A DNA stretch of 64,000 bases. It comes from Lentinus brumalis. Its lineage: Eukaryota > Basidiomycota > Agaricomycetes > Polyporales > Polyporaceae. This document shows positions 11,551 through 21,059 of the stretch, one piece after another. The stretch spans positions 1 through 64,000 of the forward strand of contig MARA01000056.1 in the NCBI GenBank assembly GCA_001792895.1, given 5' to 3'. The translations under genes were made by a program, and so were the position numbers. The notes under the pieces are model-generated. The model was given only the letters and a program-made list of their open reading frames with translations. It made no database searches and was not told where the DNA came from. Numbering within the stretch: position 1 is the stretch's first letter; every line of letters starts with the position of its first letter.

Positions 11551-12274
11551 CTAGGCGTCCGAGCCCTCGATGATGTCTTCCCCCGCGTCGACGTCGTACA
11601 CCACTCGCACCGGCGAGTCCGCTCCTAGCAGAACAAGGTCAGACCGTGCGGCACGCGTAGGAAGGGAGCGCTTACGAGCAACTGCGCGAGTTTCGCTTCG
11701 GAGCCGGCCGTCCTCGAGTGCGATGCGCTCGCGGCGGAGCTCTTCCTGTCGCTCCGCGAGTCGACGGATCTCCGCAGTAACACGGAAGGCCAGGGCCAGG
11801 TCCGGCCGTCGGGAACGATTCAGCACTAGGAGGCACTCTCGGGCGACCTGAAGCTCGCGAGAGACGTCCAGTTCCTCGGCAGACACCGCGGCCAAGCGCA
11901 ACGCCCGGCGGGAGCTGTCTATCCGGCCCAGGAAGTCTCGCACGGCAGCGTTCCGGAGGGCAGCCTCGATAGGCCACTCCGATAAGGTCGTCCGAGTACG
12001 CTCGCATAGCTCGAGTACCTGTCCGGGGGTGCATCCGAGGATCATCAGCCCGTCCTGGGCGGAAATCAGCACCGAAGGCACTCCGGAGAGGATAGGGACG
12101 TACCAGGAGATCAGCTATCGTCGACATGTCGCGTCGCAGCTCAACCTCGTCGTCGCCGAAATTTCCAGACTCAAGGTCCGCTTCGAGGAGAGACACCGCA
12201 CCATCGGCGTACCGAAGAGCGTCCTCCCTCACGGTGATCCGGAGCTCGGGCCAAGTCGCAGGTCCGTTCGGCAT
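11551..12274 (-). CDS. Antisense cargo gene 2: 224-aa helical protein of unknown function
   Basis: Exons (- strand) 12274-12104 and 12054-11551, separated by a 49-bp intron with GTACGT donor, GCTGAT branch and CCCAG acceptor. The joined frame has 224 codons plus a stop. The protein is rich in Arg, Glu, Leu and Ala. Residues about 100-190 look helical or coiled-coil, and the tail is acidic. No domain recognised. It lies upstream of cargo gene 1 on the same strand, about 315 bp away, and directly inside the 3' polypurine tract. A coiled coil is also predicted in cargo gene 1, so the two products might interact; that is a guess. TATTTAAAG at about 12314-12322 is a plausible TATA element. Confidence 0.75.
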
Positions 12275-12381
12275 GGCGTTCGGTACTACAGGACAGTGCT
12301 GGATGGTACGGCGGCTTTAAATACTCGCAGGGGCCAGCCTATCGATGGTGTCGTTCCCCCTCATCCCGCCCGCCAATCGGA

Positions 12382-12418
12382 TGGACCGAGGACGGTCCAG
12401 ATTTCAGTGGGGAGGGGA
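12382..12418 (+). promoter_or_regulatory. Hairpin + polypurine tract, copy 2 (before the 3' LTR)
   Basis: Stem TGGACCG / CGGTCCA with AGGA loop (12382-12399), one spacer base, then ATTTCAGTGGGGAGGGGA ending directly at the LTR start TGATAGG (12419). The purine run is the expected plus-strand primer. Compared with the copy at 8691, loop, spacing and all 18 downstream bases are identical while two stem pairs differ by paired changes (C-G to G-C, T-A to C-G). Confidence 0.85.
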
Positions 12419-13340
12419 TGATAGGTATCGGACACGTCTATGCACGGAATTTGCGCCCTTCCGGAGGTTCCACAGGAGCGAGCCCAGTACTCCCGACCGT
12501 CCTACGTCGGCCAGTATGCTCGCCACAGCCCCATACTCCTTCCCTATCGCTCCGTCACCCCTCCTACCGTCCGAACCCTCGCACAGGTCGGACAACGCGG
12601 TCTGCAGCCCGTCCGCACCGAGCGGCGGCCTGTCAGACGGTTCACGTCCCCGATGAGACATCTAGCCGCAATTCCGGGGTCTCGTACGCAGCCTCGGTCA
12701 CGGACGCATGGTCGGAGGGGTTCTGGAGCGTCCTTCACGCCAGTTGATTGGCCGGTGTGGTTATCGCCGGAGTTGGAGCTCCGCGCCACCATCTTGGGTA
12801 AACGTCGGTCGCCAGCGCCTCGAACCGGTTGGGGCTCGGCGCGCGCGCTGGTTGGTTAGCTGTGGTTAAAGGCTGACAGCAGGTCCGTGCGCAAGGAGCT
12901 CCGCCCGCCCCTATTGGCTCAGGACCGTTTGCGAGGGCTTTCCGAGGCTTGCGTGCTGTCGTTAGGGTAGCTTTGCTTTTGTACCTTCGGTAGCACGGTG
13001 TGCAATTCAGATTCCGTTCTCCCCACCGTTCAGCTCTAAGTCTACCGCCGCCGCTCCGTGCTCACCGTCGAAAGTATCGCCGTCACCGTCAAGAAGTCCT
13101 ACCGCCGTCGAGTCGATAAGTTCGAACCCGTTTCATCCGCTACTGTCTCCGTGGTTTCCGCGCCCCTTTCCGGACGCTCCTGTCATTCGGGAGTCGTACG
13201 TAGCCCTCCTGGACATAGGTCTCCGTTCAGTTAGGGTTGGTTAGGAGCCTCTTCCCTTCTCGCATATAAAATACGTGCATACAGTCCTTGGCTGGAGATT
13301 TGTGTGGTGTTATCCGCTCATTTCGCCCCTTGGCGTATCA
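12419..13340 (+). repeat. 3' long terminal repeat
   Basis: Same sequence as 797-1717 apart from a few single-base and one about 5-base length differences. Followed directly by ACGC, the target duplication, and by the remainder of the minisatellite unit. Confidence 0.95.
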
Positions 13341-14118
13341 ACGCGTCAATTGATTGCGTCTCAGGAGGGCAGGACTCCTGATGGCGAGACGCGTCGATTG
13401 AAAGCGTCTCGTCGCCGTTCTTGACGCCCTCGAAGTGCAGGAGGGCGGGACGGCGATGAGACGCGTCAATTGATTGCGTCTCAGGAGGGCAGGACTCCTG
13501 ACGGCGAGACGCGTCGATTGAAAGCGTCTCGTCGCCGTTCTTGACGCCCTCGAAGTGCAGGAGGGCGGGACGGCGATGAGACGCGTCAATTGATTGCGTC
13601 TCAGGAGGGCAGGACTCCTGACGGCGAGACGCGTCGATTGAAAGCGTCTCGTCGCCGTTCTTGATGCCCTCGAAGTGCAGGAGGGCGGGACGGCGATGAG
13701 ACGCGTCAATTGATTGCGTCTCAGGAGGGCAGGACTCCTGACGGCGAGACGCGTCGATTGAAAGCGTCTCGTCGCCGTTCTTGACGCCCTCGAAGTGCAG
13801 GAGGGCGGGACGGCGATGAGACGCGTCAATTGATTGCGTCTCAGGAGGGCAGGACTCCTGACGGCGAGACGCGTCGATTGAAAGCGTCTCGTCGCCGTTC
13901 TTGACGCCCTCGAAGTGCAGGAGGGCAGGACGGCGATGAGACGCGTCAATTGATTGCGTCTCAGGAGGGCAGGACTCCTGACGGCGAGACGTGTCGATTG
14001 AAAGCGTCTCGTCGCCGTTCTTGACGCCCTCGAAGTGCAGGAGGGCGGGACGGCGATGAGACGCGTCAATTGATTGCGTCTCATCGCCGTTCTTGAGGCC
14101 CTCAAAGTGCAGGAGGGC
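13341..14118. repeat. 120-bp minisatellite, right array (about 6.5 units)
   Basis: Continues the array broken at 796. Six units have exactly 120-bp spacing (for example the GATGAGACGCGTC motif at about 13454, 13574, 13694, 13814, 13934 and 14054), then a shortened unit ends in CTCAAAGTGCAGGAGGGCATG. Because 120 is a multiple of three, the - strand stays open for 275 codons as a 40-residue repeat. That is a property of the repeat and not evidence for a gene. Confidence 0.95.
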
Positions 14119-14209
14119 ATGTGAGGGGTCACCACAGCTTTTCATCTAAGCCAAGCTCGCACAGCAGCAGTGCCCAAGTTGAAGTAACGAGTCGCTGACT
14201 TATGTACAG

Positions 14210-14643
14210 GTCACCCAGTACCGCCAACTCAATATCTTCTACGAGTCCAAGGTGGACTGGCGCACGTCTTCTGACATACTTCGTGCTCATCCAGAGTTTC
14301 ATGATCGCCCGCGCTACGATGGCATCTTGTACAGCACAACCAAAGGGCCTGTCTTTGGTGAGCTCTTGTGCTTGCTCGTCTCCAAGATTGGTGGCAAGGA
14401 GTACCCTCTGGCGCTTGTTCATCCATATGATGCAGCACTGGCTCGTAGGCCATCAGCCATGGATAAAGCTCTTGGGTTTTTCCCTGTTCGTGCCCAACCT
14501 CGTTCACGCGCAGGCTTCATCCCTGTAGATAGTATAATACGTGGTGCAGTGTTAGTTCCCGACTTTGATTCTTCCGCATACTTCTTGGTTCATGATTTGG
14601 TTGACGGTGATATGTTTTTCAGGATCAAGGAGCTTCGTAGCTA
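14210..14643 (+). CDS. C-terminal part of an unknown, possibly transposon-associated gene
   Basis: After an acceptor-like TTATGTACAG at about 14209 an open frame runs to a stop at 14643. It encodes about 144 residues: a conserved-looking block with QYRQLNIFYESKVDWR, a Gly/Lys/Glu-Tyr-Pro segment (GGKEYPLALVHPYDA) and a C-terminal VHDLVDGDMFFR. This resembles the C-terminal domain of large basidiomycete hypothetical proteins often found near DNA transposons. I cannot name the family. A donor-like GTGAGG at about 14120 suggests an intron over the end of the minisatellite. The upstream half of the gene may be the fragment at 1-329. Confidence 0.5.
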
Positions 14644-14875
14644 GTCATGTATCTGTACGGACTTTGACTTGTAACCATAGGTTGGAAAAACCCCAATGGT
14701 TTGCCGCGATACTTGACAGTGACCGGCTATTTGGGCGCCTGCACCGCATGTCTGTTGCGGCAGTGCAGTGCTGCTTTCAACCACCTGCAACATCTCCTGG
14801 CTGAAGTCTTCTCATTCTGTCAGGAGCCATTCTATCAGCCCCTCCTCTGTATGAGGGTCTATACTAAAGCTTTAT

Positions 14876-16458
14876 ATGATCATGGCCATCAATTCCCGGG
14901 CCGAAGAACTGCTTGCAATGGCTCCAACAAAGATGTTAAAGGCTGAGCTCCTTGCGGTCAGTATAAGTCTCTTTTCGATTGGGAACCAGCTTATAAAGGT
15001 TCCTCACAGTTTGCTTTGCAAGCACAGGTTGTCATTGCTGACCTGTTGAAGCTACATACCCACTACCAGATCGAAGAGCACTGGGGAAACGAGGCAGTGG
15101 ATCTATACTCGGAGTGCCATAAACAGACAAGATGCAAGTTGAAACCCCCACTGGAGCTGGTTGACAGGGAAGAGGAGGTCATAGCTCTTGGCTCCCAATA
15201 TGCGATTTCGGTCAGGCCCTGGCCGGTTGCTCAGGCTTTTGCCGATGATTCTCTCGATACAACCTCTTCCTCTCATCCATGGCAACTTCGTGCCTTTCTT
15301 TCCCCAGAACTCATTCAATATATAGACAATGCATGGTTTAAAACCGTGGTATGTTGTCTTTTGCTCTGATGTCATAATAATTACTGACCAACGCAACACT
15401 CACAGTTTACAAGGGCCATTGTGAGCCGCCAGCACCTCATGCTAAACGATCTCAAAATTGAGCGTGCCCACATATTTGAACACATCCCCGATATACATGA
15501 GCATCTTGCCTTCTGGCGCGGTGACGGCACAGAACTGTTCTGCCCTATCTTCTTCAGAGATGGTGATGTAACAAAAAAGCATACGCTCTTCTATCAGCCT
15601 GCTCTGCTCAATGTCAGTGTTGTTCGCTTTCAAAACTCACCGAATTGCCATGCTGACCTCCTCCTAATGTTCAGATTATGATAATCTGTGTATACGGCCG
15701 CAAACCATATACAGATCTCAATGCCAGCAGTTTCGTTTCCGGTCAGGCCAGTATAGGTATGCTCGCTACGGCCTCTATCCTTGTAAGTTGATTCAGTCTA
15801 CCAGAACTATAGCCTGACCGCTTCTGTTCAGATGCTTTTCCTTCTGTCCGGCCGCAACACCTTTGTTTCGAAGGAGTGGGCACCCCGCTTTGACAGATAC
15901 ATCAAGCTGATGTTACCGCAATGTGGGACGTTCGCCATGCGACGTCTGCTTAGCTGGCTCGACTACGAGTTATACAGCGTGGCTGCTGCCGCAGATGGTG
16001 CTGCTGGCCAGCCGCAGCGCTTTGGTGACGTCGACTTGGATGATGAAGAATGGGCGGGCGACCTTGTGCTCAATGTGTTCGAAGATCAGGAGCCCCCCCT
16101 GCCCCGGATACAACAACGCTCTGCAGCTGCTACCAGTGCGGTATTTCTTGGAGCGTCCAAAAGTACCTCATCCCAGTTACAGGCAGTCCCAGCCTCGCTT
16201 GCACCGGGACCACAGAGCACACCGGGAGATCTGCCGGGGACGTTGCTTTCCGACCAAGAAGTTGAGTCCATTTCCGCGGCATTCTCACGTCGTCCGCCAA
16301 CTTCCTCAAAGCTCCTGCCGGTTGCCCGAACGATGGATGCAGATCACTCTTCTCCCGCGCCTGAGCACATAGCTGCTACCGTACCTGGAGCCCGCCGCCG
16401 AAAGCCAACCCAAAAACTGGGTAGCAGGCCACGTACAGCGCAGGGACGCTTTACATGA
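14876..16458 (+). CDS. Hypothetical protein, 447 aa, five exons, intact
   Basis: Exons 14876-14956, 15028-15348, 15406-15612, 15675-15782 and 15832-16458 sum to 1344 nt with every junction in frame. Introns are 49-71 bp with GTCAGT, GTATGT, GTCAGT and GTAAGT donors and CAG acceptors. A second ATG two codons in (14882) has a better context (ATCATGG). The first 230 residues look like a compact domain (charged, His- and Phe-rich around ERAHIFEHIPDIHEHLAFWR). Residues 240-300 include a hydrophobic stretch and a Trp/Arg-rich KEWAPRFDRY motif. The last 150 residues are low-complexity Ser/Pro/Ala with a basic end (RRRKPTQK). Family not recognised. The gene points the same way as the repeat gene at 17.2 kb. 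Confidence 0.7.
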
Positions 16459-17220
16459 ACGTCTATGCAATGTTTCCCGCACAGGAGTTGTTTTCTTGTT
16501 TGCTTGGGTTTGGATGGCATCCTCATCGTCTTTCCTCTAATGGCTTATCGCAAATGGCATTACCCCGCCTCAACGCCGCATACCCCTGCCATGAGGTGAG
16601 CCTCTGCCATTGGCCACTCCAAACTTTATACACGGCTGAGAGGACATTTTACAGATAGTTCTGATAGCACATTGGGCACGGTCCCTCCCTCGTACTTTAT
16701 TTTCCGCCACCTACTGCTGATCTCTCAATACATATACGCATTATTACAGCTTGGATATATTCAGTGGCACCCTCTGCCATTTTCAAGACCACTCAAGAGC
16801 AATCCAGCCAGTAACACCATCAGCGGTGCGTCTAACAGGATGCGGGCCACACCATACAGAGAAGATGAGTCTTCCTTACTTCCTCGACATCACAAATTCA
16901 TATATGTGTGAGCGGCGTTCTATTTCTGCGTTTTCCAGGACTTTCTCTGTGATTCCCGGCTCACCGTCCAGCTCCGTAAGGCCTATCATCAGTTGTGCTG
17001 GAATGCACACTTCCACCTCGCCCGCTGAGCCTCCACAGATATCTATAGGTCAGGCTGAGGACATGTGTTTCTGAAGATACGCTCAACCTCAACCGAATCT
17101 CCCACCTGCTTCTCCTCCTCGTTATCTCTTGGTATCACGTCTACAGCCATAGTGAGTATCCGTATGATCTCGCGTTCCTTACATCTTACATCCACCTCCG
17201 AGTCAGGCTTGGCTTGCAAT
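16459..17220. other. Intergenic stretch, no gene resolved
   Basis: Several short + strand open frames (for example 16455-16658 and 16751-17074), none with a convincing domain or intron chain. They may be untranslated exons or remnants joined to the neighbouring genes. Confidence 0.4.
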
Positions 17221-20209
17221 ATGGCCAGCAACTTACAGCACTCTGCGGCCGTCCGAGAGTTACTCACAAATGAGGGTGAACGGTTGCGAGGGATGTATAG
17301 CCAGGTATGTTCAGATATAAGTCTTTTCGATCAATGGTTACGCTGACTCTTATACTTATAGCTGATCCAGGATCAGGGCCGGGAGATACAGAGACTGAAT
17401 GATGAGGTAAGACAGCTGAAAGCACAAATTATAGACCTCAACTACCAGATCAACGACTTGAAGAAGGCGGCCAAGGGCAAGGGTAAGGGCAAGCCGGATG
17501 AGGGGGAGGAAGGGGATGTTTCCGAGTCCGACTTGGTCAATCAGCTCGAACCTATGCAACTCGGGAAACTGTATGCGATCTGTGGTGAGCTTTGGATCAA
17601 GGGCGATACAAAGTCTCTCTTCTATGATGGGATGACCAAGCCTGCCTTGCACCCCGATGATCCTGCTCGCTATCCTTCTCATGATCCCACACCCGAGAAG
17701 GGAATCGACTGGAAGGCTGCTCTTGTCGGTCAACTCGCAGATCTATTCGCCCTGGTTCCCGAGGTATACCATGCTCAGATGACAGAGCGGCACTTTGTTA
17801 AAGAGGTTCGTCCTTTACTGCTTATTCGCACTGATTACTTCACTAACCTCGCAATCACAGTTCGCTCGTGGACACGCAGATATCAAAAGCCACCTGCAGA
17901 ATGTGGCAAAGGGACAAGCCCATCAGGTCTTTGGTTTCGATCACCCCCACTGGACCTCGAGGTCGGACGCCAATGATCCAAAGATCTCTAAGTACGTCAA
18001 GTGGCTTGTCACCGACTCGAAGGTAGCCACTTTTCCCCCTGTCCTGTTCCCGAATTTGGAGAAGGACTTTACGAAGATCTTCCTCAATCCCGACCTGCTG
18101 AAAGTAAGTGTACATACCTTCGGAACTCTCTGCTCTTTACCGACACAAATACCAGTTGGCGAAGGTCATGTTTCTGGGTAAATCGTCACTTGCCTCAGAA
18201 CACCGTGGTCGCTCCAAACCACCTTACCTCAAGCTGCTTAAGATCAAGACGATCACCCCTGGTTTAATCGCATACGTTGGCGTTATGGTACGTGTCATAC
18301 ATCTATCGGAGGTTATGACAACTAAAATATGGTTCGCAATGTGCTAGGCAACCTGGCTCTGCAGCGATGTCAAGAACTTCTCCCCTTTCTTCGCCAAGCC
18401 GAACACAAAGGCACATCTCCGGCAGCAGAAGCCTGGTGAGGATATCGACTTTGCGGCGATGCACTGGAACTTTAAGAGACTCCTCGTCCAAGGTAGACAG
18501 CATGCCTCCATCAAGCAGGTCTTCGACGAATACCACGAGGTGTTGTTAGGTGACAAGGATCCCAGTGCAGAGGACTCAGATCCAGAAACCGAGCGTATTG
18601 GTTATGTTGAGCAGCAGGAGGACGGAGAGGGTGTCGCAGATGCACTTGCTCACTTGCATATTGCGAGCGAGCCCTCAGCTGCCACCCAAGCCCAGGCAGC
18701 AACATACCACGCTAACTCTGAACCACACTATGGCAAGTCGTCGTACTCACTACCACAACTTCATCGTTATGCTGACCTCTGTATGCAAATCCCTTACCAG
18801 ATACATCCGACTTCTTCTCCGATGAGACTTACCAGTCAGCATTCCGTCTGCCCGCTCACCACGCTTCTGTGGCTCAGATGTCGCAGTCTGTGCTCGGTCT
18901 ACCTGCTCAGCATGCTTACCCCGCTCTGGCAGCTCAGACGTCGCAGTCTGCGCTCAGTCTACCCGATCTCCACGCTCACCACGCTCACCACGCTCCGGCG
19001 GCTCAGACATCGCAGTCTGCGCTCGGTCTACCCGCTCACCACGCTCACCACGCTCCTGCGGCTCAGACGTCGCAGTCTGCGCTCAGTCTACCCACTCTCC
19101 ACGCTCACCACGCTCACCACGCTCCGGCGGCTCAGACATCGCAGTCTGCGCTCGGTCTACCCGCTCACCACGCTCACCACGCTCCTGCGGCTCAGACGTC
19201 GCAGTCTGCGCTCAGTCTACCCGCTCTCCACGCTCACCACGCTCACCACGCTCCAGCGGCTCAGACATCGCAGTCTGCGCTCGGTCTACCCGCTCACCAC
19301 GCTCACCACGCTCCTGCGGCTCAGACGTCGCAGTCCGCACTCCGTCTTCCTGCTCACCACGCTCCTGCGGCTCAGACATCGCAGTCTGCGCTCGGTCTAC
19401 CCGCTCACCATGCTCACCACGCTCCTGCGGCTCAGACGTCGCAGTCCGCAGTCCGTCTTCCCGCTCACCACGCTCCTGCAGCTGAGACGTTGCAGTCTGC
19501 GCTTGGTCTACCCGCTCACCACGCTCACCACGCTCCTGCGGCTCAGACATCGCAGTCTGCACTCCGTCTTCCTGCTCACCACGCTCCTGCAGCTGAGACG
19601 TCGCAGTCCGCGCTTGGTCTACCCGCTCACCACCCTCACCACCCTCACCAAGCCCCGGCGGCTCAGACGTCGCAGTCTGAGCTTGGTCTACCCGCTCACC
19701 AAGCTCACCACGCTCCTGCGGCTCAGATGTCGCAGTCCGCAGTCCGTCTTCCCGCTCACCACGCTCCTGCAGCTCAGACGTTGCAGTCCGCGCTCGGTCT
19801 ACCTGCTCAGCACGCTCACCCTGCTCCGGCTGCTCAGACGTCGCAGTCCACGCTCGGTCTACCCGCTCACCACACTCACCACGCTCCTGCGGCTCAGACG
19901 GCGCAGTCTGCACCTTACCAGGCTCCTACAGCACAAGCGTCCCACTCTGCACTCCATCTTCCCGCTCAAGCTGCTCGGGCTCCCTCAGAGCCACATCTTC
20001 CCGCTCAGCAACATGCTGTACCAGGTCTTCCTGCTGACCATGATCCTGTGGCTCCGTCTGTACCGCGTCCGAAGCCGAAACCACGTCGGAAAGCAGCAGT
20101 TACTCCAGTGGAGGAGCAGGTTGAGCAAGAGGATGTGGGCCCTTCCGAGGAGCCTGTCGGCAGTAGACCTCGCAGGTCTACTCGTCAGAAAACAGGAGGC
20201 ACTCGTTGA
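17221..20209 (+). CDS. Hypothetical protein, 898 aa, with a long C-terminal tandem repeat; DUF6698-like middle region
   Basis: Exons 17221-17304, 17362-17805, 17861-18103, 18156-18287, 18348-18732 and 18801-20209 total 2697 nt and read through without a break. The last intron uses a GC donor (GCAAGT) with a CAG acceptor; the others are GT-AG. Residues about 30-60 form a coiled coil (a Gln/Leu heptad-like run after LIQDQGREIQ), then a Lys/Gly linker. Residues about 90-330 form a domain with FDHPHW, FPPVLFPNLEKDF and TPGLIAYVGVM that recalls the basidiomycete DUF6698 group; this is from memory of style and is tentative. From about residue 430 the protein is a tandem array of AQTSQSALGLPAHHAHHAPA-type units, then a Pro/Lys-rich tail ending in a basic RRSTRQK motif. 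Cellular role unknown. Confidence 0.75.
18858..19960 (+). repeat. In-frame coding tandem repeat, about 18 units of 51, 60 or 69 bp
   Basis: Units encode 17, 20 or 23 residues and differ by blocks of 9 bp (His-Ala-His triplets), so every length variant keeps frame. Higher-order alternation is visible: 23-residue ALSLP units alternate with 20-residue ALGLP units in the first half, then 17- and 20-residue units in the second. All three + frames and one - frame stay open over long stretches because the units contain no stops. Confidence 0.95.
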
Positions 20210-20944
20210 TTATATCAGCTGAGTTGTCAAAGGTAATCATATCTTGTGGAACGCAGGGCTTTGCCAATATTGCAATGATCACGTTGTACAATAACGAGCT
20301 TGAACTGTGCCCTTTCGAATATGTACTTACTACCGTTCTTCGTATATCTCCGTTGACCTCAATGTATGCGTATCTCCTTTGACTTCAATATATGCGTGAA
20401 AACGGTCAAACCCAACGGCCCATTTGCACACATATGTCAATGTAGCAATGACCGTGTTGAGTGATGAGTGATGAGCACCAATAGAAACCAAGAGCATTAT
20501 TATTCAGAGCACCAAGGTGGATGGTGATAAGCTTGACAGAGATAGGGCTGAGCCTTGATGCCCTCTTGCAGTTGGTACGCCTCCCCCGGAGGGGCAGTCA
20601 CGGCCGAGGAGGTAACCTGCAGCAACAGAGTGAAGTCTCCAGCCTTTTATATGCCCGGGTGTCGCAATTTTTTGCTCATCGTCGCGACGCGCGACGCGCG
20701 ACGCGATCACGTGACAGGCGTGACCTTGAACCTTAATTTGTTGAACGGCCAGCGCTACGTCTGACGAGCAACTTGTCACTTAGGACCATTCACCGCGCAT
20801 CATGCATGCTCCCTGTGAGTTTGTTGTTGACATCACTCTCTATGGCCGTATTGAATGATCCGATATACTCAGTAAAGCGCGTGAGGTCGCTGGTAACCGA
20901 AGGCAGGAAAACATGTCGAGGACTGTGGAAAAAATTGTAAGTCT
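20210..20944. other. Intergenic stretch with an ACGCG tandem and a CACGTG palindrome
   Basis: No gene seen. Two GTATCTCC(T/G)TTGACYTCAATRTATGCG-type repeats lie near 20340-20395. At 20681-20715 a tandem GCGACGC array abuts TCACGTGA. The ACGCG words resemble MluI-type cell-cycle boxes and CACGTG is a bHLH-type site, but no intact gene start is close enough to assign them. Confidence 0.5.
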
Positions 20945-21059
20945 TTTCCAGTTCTCGTTCTGCCTTTCAATCCCCTTCTCTTGCAAGCATCGGTCGATCG
21001 TTCGGACCTCAAGAACGTAGCCCTGTCACTTCAAGCGCCATCTTCCCTTGATTGCACTC

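Larger units (their letters stand above)
797..13340 (+). mobile_element. Ty3/gypsy LTR retrotransposon with an antisense two-gene cargo
   Basis: A complete 12.5-kb element. It has direct LTRs of 921 and 922 bp with matching ends TGATA...TATCA, a primer-binding site just inside the 5' LTR, gag and pol on the + strand in the order protease, reverse transcriptase, RNase H, integrase (the Ty3/gypsy order), and a polypurine tract directly before the 3' LTR. The sequence ACGC lies on both sides (793-796 and 13341-13344) and occurs once at the matching point of the interrupted repeat unit, so it is the target-site duplication. About 3.7 kb between pol and the 3' LTR holds two - strand spliced genes, which ordinary Ty3 elements lack. 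Near-identical LTRs point to a recent insertion. gag-pol as given has five frame breaks, all of the one-base-missing kind. Confidence 0.95.

Noticed and set aside
313..14118. The regular repeats as a CRISPR-like array
   Set aside because: Whole 120-bp units are repeated without variable spacers, the setting is eukaryotic and no associated genes exist.
13318..14145. A 275-codon - strand open frame of 40-residue repeats
   Set aside because: The minisatellite period is a multiple of three and the unit happens to lack stops in this frame. There is no promoter, start context or non-repeat protein part.
18459..20222. A 587-codon frame and a - strand 233-codon frame over the 18.9-20.2 kb repeat
   Set aside because: Repeat units without stops keep several frames open. 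Only the frame reached through the six-exon splice chain closes exactly and has a non-repeat C-terminus.
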